Shown: in pieces, positions 39,267 to 47,561 of the stretch
Layout: each line of letters opens with the position of its first letter
Numbering within the stretch: position 1 is the first letter of the stretch
Source: Polaromonas sp. YR568
GTDB lineage: Bacteria; Pseudomonadota; Gammaproteobacteria; Burkholderiales; Burkholderiaceae_C
DNA length: 64,000 nt
Assembly: GCF_900116715.1 (NCBI RefSeq)
Contig: NZ_FPBM01000002.1
Span: forward strand, 162,544 to 226,543
Direction of reading: 5' to 3'
The notes under the pieces: generated by a model
Seen by the model: only the letters and a program-made list of their open reading frames with translations
The model's database searches: none
Told to the model about the DNA's origin: nothing
Translations under genes and position numbers: made by a program

Positions 39267-40333
39267 GGCTTGAGAAAAGAACCCAGACCTCACGCTGGGC
39301 TTTGGTGCTGGCCCCCATAGGCGCCATCGCCTTCACCCTGCTCGTCAGCGCGCTGCTGGTGCTGTGGGCTGGCGCGCCGCTGGGACAGACTTACGTCTTG
39401 CTGTTCAAGGGCGGCTTCGGCTCGGTCTTTGCGCTCAGCGAGACGCTTACCCGCGCGGTACCGCTCATCCTGACGGGCCTGGCCGCCACCGTGGCTTTCA
39501 AAGCGCGTCTTTTCAATATCGGTGCCGAAGGCCAGCTGTATGCCGGCGCGCTGGCCGCCGTGGCCGTGGGCGGCCTGCACGGCGGCACCGGGTTTGAGTT
39601 GCCCATCTGGCTGCTTTTTGTATTGATGATGCTGGCCGCAGCCGTCGCCGGTGCCCTGCTGCTGCTGGGGCCCGCGCTGCTGAAGGCGCGGCTGGGCGTC
39701 GACGAAGTCGTGACCACGCTGCTGCTCAACTTCATCATGCTGCTGTTTGTCTCGGCCATGCTCGACGGCCCCATGAAAGACCCCACCGCCATGGGCTGGC
39801 CGCAAAGCGTGGCGCTGCAAGGCGATCTGGAGCTCGCCAAACTCATCCCGCAGACCCGCATCCACACCGGCCTGATCTGGGCCTGCGGCCTGGCGGTGGC
39901 CCTGTGGGCACTGATGAAATACACCGTGCCCGGCTTTGACATACGCGCCACAGGCGCCAATGCCAGGGCAGCAGCGTTTGCCGGTGTGCCAGTAACCCGC
40001 ACCGTGGTGCTGGTGGCGGTACTGTCCGGCGCGCTGGCCGGGCTGGCCGGTGCCATTGAGGTGGCCGGCCGCACCAGCTACGTCACACTCGACATGTCGC
40101 CCGGCTACGGCTACACCGGCATCGTGATCGCCATGCTGGCGGCGCTCAACCCTCTGGGCGTGCTCGCCGCCGCCGTGTTCGTGGCCGGCGTGCCGGTCGG
40201 GGCCGACACCATGAGCCGGGCCGTCGGCGTGCCCACTTATATCGCCGATGTGATCGTGGCGGCTTCACTCATTTCAGTGCTGGTGGCCACGCTGATGACG
40301 CAGTACCGGGTGGTGTGGGGGCGCAAGCCATGA
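39263..40333 (+). CDS. Nucleoside-type ABC importer permease, subunit 1
   Basis: This 356-residue inner-membrane protein of the BPD_transp_2 family has about nine hydrophobic helices. Features are ETLTRAVPLILTGLAATVAFKARLFN-type entry region, FNIGAEGQLYAGALAA, GVDEVVTTLLLNFI and GYGYTGIVIAMLAALNPLG. This pattern matches YufP-like nucleoside permeases. The ATG at 39263 overlaps the ATPase stop; the frame open further upstream is inside the ATPase gene. It overlaps the next permease gene by four bases. Confidence 0.93.
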   Translation: MRLEKRTQTSRWALVLAPIGAIAFTLLVSALLVLWAGAPLGQTYVLLFKGGFGSVFALSETLTRAVPLILTGLAATVAFKARLFNIGAEGQLYAGALAAVAVGGLHGGTGFELPIWLLFVLMMLAAAVAGALLLLGPALLKARLGVDEVVTTLLLNFIMLLFVSAMLDGPMKDPTAMGWPQSVALQGDLELAKLIPQTRIHTGLIWACGLAVALWALMKYTVPGFDIRATGANARAAAFAGVPVTRTVVLVAVLSGALAGLAGAIEVAGRTSYVTLDMSPGYGYTGIVIAMLAALNPLGVLAAAVFVAGVPVGADTMSRAVGVPTYIADVIVAASLISVLVATLMTQYRVVWGRKP

Positions 40334-41262
40334 GCGATCTTCTGGACATCCTCGCCGCCGCCCCCTTCTGGATTGCCGTCCTGCGCATCGCCACGCCGCT
40401 CATCCTCGGCACGCTGGGCGTGCTGCTGTGCGAGCGCGCCGGTGTGCTCAACCTGGGCATCGAAGGCATCATGGTCGCCGGTGCCTTCAGCGGCTGGCTG
40501 GCTGTGTATGGCGGTGCGCCGCTGTGGGTAGGCGTGGGCGTGGCGGCGCTCACCGGCGCGGTGTTCGGCCTGCTGCATGCCTTTCTCACCGTCGGACTGG
40601 CGCTGTCGCAACATGTGGCGGGCCTGGGCATCACGCTGCTGGCGACCTCGCTCAGCTACTACGGCTACCGCGTGAGCTTTCCCAAAGTTGATACGCCGCC
40701 CACCGTCACACCCTTCGCGCCCATGCAATGGCTAGACGGCACCGGTTTGAACGTGCTGGCCGCGCAAACCCCGCTCACCTTGCTGGCCCTGCTGCTGGTA
40801 CCGCTGATCGCCTGGCTGCTCTACCGCACGCCGGCAGGCCTGGCGATCCGCATGGTCGGCGAAAACCCCCAGGCCGCCGAAGGCCAGGGCGTCTCGGTCG
40901 CGGCCACGCGCACCGCTGCCATCGTGGCCGGCTCGGCGCTCATGGGCGTGGCGGGGTCCTTCCTCACGCTGTCGGCCTTCAACGCCTTCTTTTTCAACAT
41001 GGTCAACGGTCGCGGCTGGGTCTGCGTGGCGCTGGTGGTGTTTGCCTCCTGGCGGCCCGGCAAGGCGCTGCTGGGCGCGTTGCTGTTTGCCTTTTTTGAC
41101 GCGCTGCAATTGCGCCTGCAAACTTCGGGCATCGTGAACGTGCCCTACCAGATCTACCTGATGCTGCCCTACGCCCTCTCCATCCTGGCGCTGGTGCTGG
41201 TGGCGCGCAAGGCGGCGTATCCTCAGGCGCTGATGAAACCTTACCGAAAAGGCGAGCGCTGA
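40330..41262 (+). CDS. Nucleoside-type ABC importer permease, subunit 2
   Basis: This 310-residue BPD_transp_2 permease (YufQ-like) has TPLILGTLGVLLCERAGVLN and LGIEGIMVAGAFSGWLA at the N-terminus, then MVGENPQAAEGQGVSV and FNMVNGRGWVCVALVVFASW. It pairs with subunit 1 to form the channel. Start ATG at 40330 overlaps the upstream TGA. Its own TGA shares one base with the next ATG (TGATG). Confidence 0.93.
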   Translation: MSDLLDILAAAPFWIAVLRIATPLILGTLGVLLCERAGVLNLGIEGIMVAGAFSGWLAVYGGAPLWVGVGVAALTGAVFGLLHAFLTVGLALSQHVAGLGITLLATSLSYYGYRVSFPKVDTPPTVTPFAPMQWLDGTGLNVLAAQTPLTLLALLLVPLIAWLLYRTPAGLAIRMVGENPQAAEGQGVSVAATRTAAIVAGSALMGVAGSFLTLSAFNAFFFNMVNGRGWVCVALVVFASWRPGKALLGALLFAFFDALQLRLQTSGIVNVPYQIYLMLPYALSILALVLVARKAAYPQALMKPYRKGER

Positions 41263-41720
41263 TGGAAACAACCTCCCCCTTAAGAGGCGCACTGATCACG
41301 GCATTGCTGGCGTTGAGCTGCTTGAATGTGCAGGCGCTGGGCAAAGACTACCCCTACGACGCCTTCACCACGCCGGATGCGGTGAGCTGGGTCCAGATGT
41401 GCGGCTCCTGGGGCAAAGACAATCAAGGAACTTACCGCGTGTTGCACGCCGACCAGTACGCGCAATCCTTCCTCTATATTCAATGGATGACCCGCGACGC
41501 CAACGGCAGCCTGCACGCCGAGCACACCGTCGGCATTGCAGAGATGAACAACGACCATTCGGAAATCGCCCTCAGCGGCCTGGCCTGCCGCGCGACGCCG
41601 CAGGGCATTGCGCTCACGGCGCGTGCGTCCTCAGGGCATGATGACAAGCTGCGCCGCGTCACCATCGAGGCCGGCCCAGCCACCGGCCAATACCGCTATC
41701 GCACGCAGCGCGCACGCTGA
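41262..41720 (+). CDS. Small secreted protein of unknown function in the nucleoside importer operon
   Basis: This 152-residue protein has a signal peptide (ALITALLALSCLNVQA, cleavage near residue 25). The mature part is about 127 residues with two cysteines (Cys47, Cys109) that could form a disulfide and many aromatic residues (SWVQMCGSWGKD, SFLYIQWMTRD). I do not recognise a family. Start-stop sharing (TGATG) with the permease makes co-expression certain, so a periplasmic accessory role in nucleoside uptake is a reasonable guess, no more. Confidence 0.78.
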   Translation: METTSPLRGALITALLALSCLNVQALGKDYPYDAFTTPDAVSWVQMCGSWGKDNQGTYRVLHADQYAQSFLYIQWMTRDANGSLHAEHTVGIAEMNNDHSEIALSGLACRATPQGIALTARASSGHDDKLRRVTIEAGPATGQYRYRTQRAR

Positions 41721-41741
41721 CACCCAACAGACACCACCGCC

Positions 41742-43034
41742 ATGCTTGACCTCCTCATCACCCACGCCAGCCTGCCCGACGGCCGCAGCAATGTTTCCAT
41801 TGCCGTGCAAAACGGCAAGATCACCCAGATCAGCGAAGGCCCGATCTCTGGCGCCCAGGCCCGTGAAACGGTCGACGCCGCAGGCTGCCTGCTCAGCCCG
41901 CCGTTTGTTGACCCCCACTTCCACATGGACGCCACCCTCAGCTACGGCCTGCCGCGCGTCAATGAAAGCGGCACGCTGCTTGAAGGCATTGCGCTGTGGG
42001 GCGAGCTGAAGCCGCTGCTGACCGCCGAAGCGCTGATTGAACGTGCCCTCACCTACTGCGACTGGGCCGTCGCCAGGGGCCTGCTGGCCATTCGCAGCCA
42101 TGTGGACACAAGCGACGCCAGCCTGCTGGCCGTCGACGCGCTGCTTGAAGTCAAAAAACGCGTCGCACCCTACATCGACCTGCAACTGGTCGCCTTCCCG
42201 CAAGACGGCGTGCTGCGCACAAAGGACGGCGTAGACAACCTCAAACGTGCACTCGACAAGGGCGTCGACGTGGTCGGTGGCATACCCCATTTTGAGCGCA
42301 CCATGGCCGACGGCGCAGCCAGCGTCAAGCTGCTCTGCGAAATCGCCGCCGAACGCGGCCTGCTGGTCGACATGCACTGCGACGAGTCCGACGACCCGCT
42401 CTCGCGCCATATCGAAACGTTGTCGTTTGAAGCCCAGCGCCTGGGCCTGCAAGGCCGCGTCAGCGGCTCGCATTGCACCTCCATGCACAGCATGGACAAC
42501 TACTACGTCAGCAAGCTGCTGCCCCTGATTGCCGAGAGCGGCGTCAGCGTCATCGCCAACCCCCTTATCAACATCACCCTGCAAGGCCGCCACGACACCT
42601 ATCCCAAACGCCGCGGCATGACGCGCGTGCCCGAACTCATGGCCGCAGGCGTCAACGTCGCCTTTGGCAACGACTGCGTGATGGACCCCTGGTACGGCAT
42701 GGGCTCGGCCGACCTGCTGGAAGTCGCCCACATGGGCCTTCACGTCGCCCAGATGACCAGCCAGAAAGGCATCCGCCAGTGTTTTGAAGCGGTAACGACC
42801 AATGCCGCCAAGGTGATGCACCTCAAAGGCTACGGGCTGGAGGTCGGTTGCGATGCGAGTTTTGTGCTGCTGCAAGCACGGGACCCGGCGGAGGCGATCC
42901 GGCTGCGGGCCAACCGGCTGAAGGTGTGGAAAAAAGGCGTGCTGCTGGCGGAAACGCCCGAAGTCGCCACAAAACTCAACACTGCGGGCCGGCCGGAACG
43001 GGTAACTTTCCAGATCGGCAAGGCAGGTGCATAG
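41742..43034 (+). CDS. codA: Cytosine deaminase-type amidohydrolase
   Basis: This 430-residue metal-dependent hydrolase probably converts cytosine to uracil. Metal and catalytic residues line up with E. coli CodA at a constant offset of two: His59 and His61 (DPHFHMD), His212 and Glu215 (MHCDESDD) and Asp311 (FGNDCVMDPW); the E. coli residues are 61, 63, 214, 217 and 313. HCTSMHSMD is also conserved. It lies 21 bases after the secreted protein gene and feeds uracil to Upp and the URC enzymes encoded in the same cluster. Isocytosine or creatinine-like substrates cannot be excluded. Confidence 0.87.
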   Translation: MLDLLITHASLPDGRSNVSIAVQNGKITQISEGPISGAQARETVDAAGCLLSPPFVDPHFHMDATLSYGLPRVNESGTLLEGIALWGELKPLLTAEALIERALTYCDWAVARGLLAIRSHVDTSDASLLAVDALLEVKKRVAPYIDLQLVAFPQDGVLRTKDGVDNLKRALDKGVDVVGGIPHFERTMADGAASVKLLCEIAAERGLLVDMHCDESDDPLSRHIETLSFEAQRLGLQGRVSGSHCTSMHSMDNYYVSKLLPLIAESGVSVIANPLINITLQGRHDTYPKRRGMTRVPELMAAGVNVAFGNDCVMDPWYGMGSADLLEVAHMGLHVAQMTSQKGIRQCFEAVTTNAAKVMHLKGYGLEVGCDASFVLLQARDPAEAIRLRANRLKVWKKGVLLAETPEVATKLNTAGRPERVTFQIGKAGA

Positions 43035-43088
43035 AGCGGGTCGGCTTCGCCCTTGGAGCGGACGTCACAGGGACGACAGGAGACAAAC

Positions 43089-43907
43089 ATGCTGACGGTG
43101 AAGACCGGAACGCAAAAAGAACGAACCATCGACTGCGTCGAATCCGGCCAGGGCCCGGCTGTTCTGTTCCTGCCCGGTTCCTACAGCACCACCGCGGCCT
43201 GGCGCCAGGTGCAGCGCCACCTCAGCCCGGGCTACCGGCTGGTCACCACCAGCCTGTGCGGCTACGGCGGTACCACAGACACCCGCAGCCTGCAAGACTG
43301 CGGCATCGAACATGAAGTGCAACTGGTGCAGGAGGTAGTACGCCACATCGGCCAGCCGGTCCACCTGGTCGGCCATTCCTTTGGCGGCACCGTGGCACTG
43401 GCTGCGGCCCTTTCCCGCACTGCCGATATCGCCAGCCTGAGCCTGTTTGAGGCCAACCCCATACCGCTGATCCGCGAGCACGACGGCGGCAGGTTGTACG
43501 ACGAAACGGTTCGCATGAGTCAGGCCTTTGAGGCCGCCGTCAACGCCGGCGAGCAGAACGCCCCCGCCCGAGTCATTGACTTCTGGGGCGGCCCCGGCGT
43601 CTTTGCCGCCATGCCTGACGCCGTGAAAGCCTATTGCCGAGAGACGGCCACCGTGAATGTGCTGGACTGGCGCACGGTCACCTCCGAGGTGAAGGCCAGG
43701 GACTGCGCCGCGCTGGACATACCCGTCCTGCTGGTGCGCGGCGGCGAGGCGAATCCAGCAATGGTGGCCATCACCGACACCTTGCGGGCTTGCCTGCCCG
43801 ACGTGCGCCCCTTCGCCGTGGAGGGTGCGGGCCATTTCCTCATCACCAGCCATGCCGCCCGGTGTGCCGAATTGCTGTCGGCATTTCTGGATGAAGCTGC
43901 GGCCTGA
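43089..43907 (+). CDS. Alpha/beta hydrolase
   Basis: This 272-residue hydrolase has an oxyanion strand LFLPGSYSTTAAWRQV, nucleophile elbow GHSFGGTV and a C-terminal catalytic His in VEGAGHFLITSH. There is no signal peptide. ATG at 43089 has GACAGGAG upstream; the longer frame lacks one. It follows codA by 54 bases in the same direction, so it may be the last gene of the pyrimidine cluster or a separate transcript. Substrate unknown; ester or amide hydrolysis is all that can be said. Confidence 0.83.
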   Translation: MLTVKTGTQKERTIDCVESGQGPAVLFLPGSYSTTAAWRQVQRHLSPGYRLVTTSLCGYGGTTDTRSLQDCGIEHEVQLVQEVVRHIGQPVHLVGHSFGGTVALAAALSRTADIASLSLFEANPIPLIREHDGGRLYDETVRMSQAFEAAVNAGEQNAPARVIDFWGGPGVFAAMPDAVKAYCRETATVNVLDWRTVTSEVKARDCAALDIPVLLVRGGEANPAMVAITDTLRACLPDVRPFAVEGAGHFLITSHAARCAELLSAFLDEAAA

Positions 43908-43935
43908 GCCGGCGGCAAATAGCTCGGGGCACTTT

Positions 43936-44145
43936 GTGAACACACCCATTGCCCATGCCGAACTCATCGCCACCTTCAGGAGGGCGGAGGCAGAGGCTGC
44001 GCACAAATTCAAACTGATAGCGGCTGCCGCCAAAAAAGGCCCCAAGGCGATTCGGATGGCTATCGAGACGGCAGACAAAGCGGCAAAACGCAGAGATGCT
44101 TACGCCAAAAAGCTCGCTGCGCTCAAAGTGGACCTCAAGAATTAG
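43936..44145 (+). CDS. Small Ala/Lys-rich hypothetical protein
   Basis: A GTG at 43936 opens a 69-residue frame, NTPIAHAELIATFRRAEAEA..., ending KKLAALKVDLKN. Composition (Ala, Lys, Glu) predicts a single long helix. The frame is open further upstream inside the hydrolase gene, so the start is uncertain, and no strong ribosome-binding site is present. Confidence 0.4.
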   Translation: MNTPIAHAELIATFRRAEAEAAHKFKLIAAAAKKGPKAIRMAIETADKAAKRRDAYAKKLAALKVDLKN

Positions 44146-44186
44146 CTGGACGGCTTGCCGATAATCAGGATTTGGAGAGAAACCCG

Positions 44187-44429
44187 ATGGCCCCCGAAGT
44201 ACCCGAAACACCCGAAGAAGAACCCGAACCGATTGAGGAATACGTGCCCGGTGTGGCCAACGGCCGCAACTACATGGCCAGGCTGTGCCATTTCCCTGAC
44301 GGTCCCTGGTATATCGACGTCGTCCACGTTGAGTCACTGCCCCCCTTGCATGACAGCGACAGGACCTGGCCCACGCGCGCCGAGGCTGTTCAGGCGGCAG
44401 CCAAGCTGGTTGCCGATCTGGCGCACTGA
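44187..44429 (+). CDS. Small conserved-looking hypothetical protein
   Basis: This is an 80-residue acidic protein starting MAPEVPETPEEEPEPIEEY, then NYMARLCHFPDGPWYIDVVH and a C-terminal helix TRAEAVQAAAKLVADLA. The ATG has GGAGAG seven bases upstream. Proline/glutamate-rich N-terminus and aromatic centre suggest a small ordered domain with a flexible leader. Family unknown. Confidence 0.62.
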   Translation: MAPEVPETPEEEPEPIEEYVPGVANGRNYMARLCHFPDGPWYIDVVHVESLPPLHDSDRTWPTRAEAVQAAAKLVADLAH

Positions 44430-44547
44430 TCGCAGAGCCAGTTCGCCGCGAATGTAACGCCCTGTCAGGGCCCTTGCAGCCCGGGCAAACAGCGCCATGT
44501 GGATGCCAGCGGCCCGCCGGGCCTGCACCTTCACCCAAGGAGCTCTC

Positions 44548-44820
44548 ATGTTCAAACGCCTGACCCTGCTTTGGGTCCTGATCCGCGGCGATGCGCGGCG
44601 GCTGTGGACCGCGTTGCGCCACCCCGAGGCGCCCGTCTGGCTGAAATGGGGTACCGCGGCAATTGCGCTCTATCTGTTCTCACCCATTGACTTCATTCCT
44701 GACGTCCTGCCCGTCATCGGCATCGCCGACGACCTGGTGCTGGTTCCGCTGGCGATCCGCTGGCTGCTCAATCGCCTGCCGCCCGGGATCGCCGATCCTG
44801 TGAACAAGCCTTCCGCATAA
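44548..44820 (+). CDS. YkvA family membrane protein (DUF1232)
   Basis: This 90-residue protein has the DUF1232 core ALYLFSPIDFIPDVLPVIG-DDLVLVPLAIRWLLNRLP, with the invariant SPIDxIPD motif. One or two hydrophobic segments suggest inner-membrane association. AAGGAGCTC precedes the ATG. Function of the family is unknown. Confidence 0.85.
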   Translation: MFKRLTLLWVLIRGDARRLWTALRHPEAPVWLKWGTAAIALYLFSPIDFIPDVLPVIGIADDLVLVPLAIRWLLNRLPPGIADPVNKPSA

Positions 44821-44855
44821 GCGCCGAGCGGCACAAGCCGATACACACTCCATTG

Positions 44856-45530
44856 ATGCCGGCACGCCCTGTTTCACTGACCATTCCGCTCGCACCGGGC
44901 GGCACCACTTCCGGCCTGCTGCAGGCGCCCGTCAGCGCCAAGGCCTGTTATGTGTTTGCCCACGGCGCAGGCGCGGGCATGAACCACGCCTTCATGGAGG
45001 CCATCGCCCAGGGTCTTGCGGAACGCGGCATCGCCAGCCTGCGCTTTAACTTTCCATTCATGGAACAAGGCTCCAAGCGTCCGGACTCCCCCGCCGTGGC
45101 GCATGCCGCAATCCGGGCGGCGGTCGCTGAAGCGGCGCGGCACATGCCCGATGTGCCGCTATTTGCCGGCGGCAAGTCATACGGAGGGCGCATGAGCACG
45201 CAAGCCCAGGCGGCTGGGCCCTTGCCTGGGGTGAAGGGCATTGTGCTGGTGGGTTTTCCGCTGCACCCCGCAGGCAAGCCCTCCATCGAACGCGCCGCGC
45301 ACCTGGCGGATGTGAAGCTGCCCATGCTTTTCCTGCAAGGCACGCGCGATGCTCTCGCCGATCTGGATCTGATCACGCAAACCACGGCAAGTCTGGGCAA
45401 AAAGGCCACCCTGCACATCGTGGAAGGCGCCGACCACGCCTTCCATGTGCTGGTGCGTTCAGGCTGCACCGATGCGCAGGTGCGTGAGGAGCTGCTCGAC
45501 ACCATGGCCGGGTGGATGACCAGACGCTAG
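44856..45530 (+). CDS. Dienelactone-hydrolase-like alpha/beta hydrolase (KANL3/Tex30 type)
   Basis: The 224-residue protein has CYVFAHGAGAGMNHAFMEA as oxyanion region, the nucleophile elbow GGKSYGGRMSTQ, and C-terminal acid and base in TRDALADL and VEGADHAFHV. This pattern is the KANL3/Tex30-like hydrolase group. A TTG three bases earlier is an alternative start. Substrate cannot be inferred. Confidence 0.82.
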   Translation: MPARPVSLTIPLAPGGTTSGLLQAPVSAKACYVFAHGAGAGMNHAFMEAIAQGLAERGIASLRFNFPFMEQGSKRPDSPAVAHAAIRAAVAEAARHMPDVPLFAGGKSYGGRMSTQAQAAGPLPGVKGIVLVGFPLHPAGKPSIERAAHLADVKLPMLFLQGTRDALADLDLITQTTASLGKKATLHIVEGADHAFHVLVRSGCTDAQVREELLDTMAGWMTRR

Positions 45531-45703
45531 CCTTGCATCGACAACCTCAACGTCGTTTAAGTGAGTCCTTTCACGGCCGATTTCCCCGCAATTTATGCCT
45601 TAAGTCGCAAATTTACGGCTCCGGTACTGGTTTTCCTGCTTCTCACTGGCATGCTTTATTGGTTAGATTTGAACCCAAGAGACTTACTCTCTGGAGGCTT
45701 CAA

Positions 45704-46816
45704 ATGAACAAATTAACCGTATGGTGTACAGCCCTTGCCCTGGCCGCGATCACCCACGCCAGCCAGGCGCAGATCCTGATCGGGCAAACCGCCGGGTTCA
45801 CCGGCCCTGTCGGTGCGGGTGTCAAAGAAACCACCGACGGCGCCAAGCTTTATATCGATTCCGTCAACGCCAAGGGCGGCGTCAATGGGCAAAAGATCGA
45901 ACTCATTTCGGTTGACGACAAGTTCGAGCCCAAGCTGGCCAGCGAGAACGCCAAAAAGCTGATTGAAGAGCAAAACGTGGTGGCGCTTTTCCTGACCCGT
46001 GGAACACCCCACACCGAAGCCATCATTCCTCACCTCACAAAGCATGGTGTGCCGCTGGTGGGCCCGTCGACCGGCGCCATGGTGCTGCACCAGCCCGTGC
46101 AAAAGTACATTTTTAATGTGCGCGCGACCTACCAGCGTGAAGCCGAAAAAGCCGTCAGCCACCTGCACTCCATGGGCATCACGCGGATCGCGATTATTTA
46201 TGCCGACGACAGCTTCGGCGCCGACGGCGTCGCCGGCGCGCAGAAAGGCCTGGCCACGGCCAAGCTGCAGCCCGCCGTGCTTGAAAAGTTCAACCGCGCC
46301 AAACCCGATTTCGCTCCCATCGCCCCCAAAGTCATGCAGTCCAATGCGCAAGCCATCATCATGGTGGCATCCGGCCAGGCGGTGGTAGACGGCACCAAGG
46401 CTTTCCGCACAGCCGGCTCTGCGGCCCAGATCGTGACGCTGTCCAACAACGCATCCTCCGGCTTCATCAAAAGCCTGGGTGAAAACGCGCGCGGCGTGAT
46501 CGTGACCCAGGTCTTCCCTTATGAGCGCTCCATTGCCTTCAGCATGGTCAAGGAAGCCCAGGAACTGGCCAAAGCCAAGGGTGGAGACGACATCAGCCCC
46601 GCGATGCTTGAAGGCTTTGCGGCCGCCAAGGTGCTGGTTGAAGGACTGCGCCGCGCCGGCCCCAAACCCACCCGCGAGAAACTCCAGGCGGCGCTGGACG
46701 GATTGCGCAAATACGACCTGGGCGGCCTGGAGGTGAACTTCTCACCCGAAGACCATACCGGCCTGGACTTTGCCGATCTCTCGATCATCGGTACGGACGG
46801 CAAGTTCCGGCGGTAA
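45704..46816 (+). CDS. Branched-chain amino acid/amide-type ABC substrate-binding protein (solitary)
   Basis: The 370-residue periplasmic protein (signal peptide ALALAAITHASQAQ) belongs to the Liv-type Peripla_BP_6 group: ILIGQTAGFTGPVGAGVKE, GKIELISVDD-like core and IAIIYADDSFGADGV. Aromatic-compound and amide binding relatives are common in Comamonadaceae. No permease or ATPase is adjacent, so it must use components encoded elsewhere or act in sensing. The ATG has CTGGAGG eight bases upstream. Confidence 0.88.
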   Translation: MNKLTVWCTALALAAITHASQAQILIGQTAGFTGPVGAGVKETTDGAKLYIDSVNAKGGVNGQKIELISVDDKFEPKLASENAKKLIEEQNVVALFLTRGTPHTEAIIPHLTKHGVPLVGPSTGAMVLHQPVQKYIFNVRATYQREAEKAVSHLHSMGITRIAIIYADDSFGADGVAGAQKGLATAKLQPAVLEKFNRAKPDFAPIAPKVMQSNAQAIIMVASGQAVVDGTKAFRTAGSAAQIVTLSNNASSGFIKSLGENARGVIVTQVFPYERSIAFSMVKEAQELAKAKGGDDISPAMLEGFAAAKVLVEGLRRAGPKPTREKLQAALDGLRKYDLGGLEVNFSPEDHTGLDFADLSIIGTDGKFRR

Positions 46817-46840
46817 ATTACCTCAAGAGCGAAGCCGGGA

Positions 46841-47455
46841 TCAGCCCGGGTGCCGGCTGCCCGGCGCATTCATGGCAACAAGCGCCAAAGCCCCGGCCAC
46901 CAGCGACTGCGAAGGACCGCGTTTGCCCATCTGGCCATTGACATACGCGCCATCGATCAAAAGCACCAGTTGATCCGCCATGGGCGCAGGCTTGGCCACC
47001 CCCATCGCCTTGGTCAGACCCAAAACACGCCGGCGTAATTCAGTCTTGTGGCCCAGCGCCACCACCCGCGCCGGGTGACCTGCTTCAGGAAACTCAGTCA
47101 GCACATTGATAAACGGGCAGCCCCTGAAGCTCGGCCGTGCGATGTACTGCGCAATCCAGCGGACATGCGCTTGCAGTTCCGCACCAGGGTCATCCTTGAA
47201 CTTCGCCGTGATCTCACCCCACGATTTCCAGTAAGCGCGGTCGTCCCGCTCCAGGAAAGCCGCCACCAGATCGTCCTTGGTTGAAAAGTGCCGGTACAGG
47301 CTGGTCTTGGCAACGCCCGAATGCTCGACGACCAGATCGACCCCGACTGCCCGCACACCCTCCGTATAGAAGAGCTCAGCAGCCGTGTCGAGTATCCGGT
47401 CGCGCACCGAGCCCGGGTTGCCTGCCTCTGGCGGGGCGTTCTTTTTTTGCAGCAT
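46841..47455 (-). CDS. TetR family transcriptional regulator
   Basis: The 204-residue repressor-type protein has an N-terminal HTH (about residues 16-62: RDRILDTAAELFYTEGVRAV, SGVAKTSLYRHFSTKDDLVA) and a C-terminal ligand domain with ARPSFRGCPFINVLTEFP, as in YfiR/AcrR-C-like regulators. It is divergent from an oxidoreductase gene across 106 bases holding two inverted repeats that are its likely operators, so it probably represses that gene and itself. Confidence 0.9.
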   Translation of the reverse strand: MLQKKNAPPEAGNPGSVRDRILDTAAELFYTEGVRAVGVDLVVEHSGVAKTSLYRHFSTKDDLVAAFLERDDRAYWKSWGEITAKFKDDPGAELQAHVRWIAQYIARPSFRGCPFINVLTEFPEAGHPARVVALGHKTELRRRVLGLTKAMGVAKPAPMADQLVLLIDGAYVNGQMGKRGPSQSLVAGALALVAMNAPGSRHPG

Positions 47456-47478
47456 GCGCCATCTTAACGGATGTCCGG

Positions 47479-47533
47479 TTGACGCGCTACAGATCAGTAG
47501 CGTAGACTCGCCAAACGCTACAGATCTGTATCG
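47479..47533 (+). promoter_or_regulatory. Promoter with two TetR-type operator copies
   Basis: Two 18-bp sites, CGCTACAGATCAGTAGCG (47485-47502) and CGCTACAGATCTGTATCG (47516-47533), share 16 of 18 bases; their starts are 31 bp apart, about three helical turns. The first lies between a -35 TTGACG (47479-47484) and a candidate -10 TAGACT (47503-47508). Confidence 0.75.
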
Positions 47534-47561
47534 CCCTGCAACACCAAAGAGAAATCACGCA

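Noticed and set aside
41631..42875. 414-codon minus-strand frame opposite codA
   Set aside because: codA has its full set of metal-site residues; the antisense frame has no recognisable fold.
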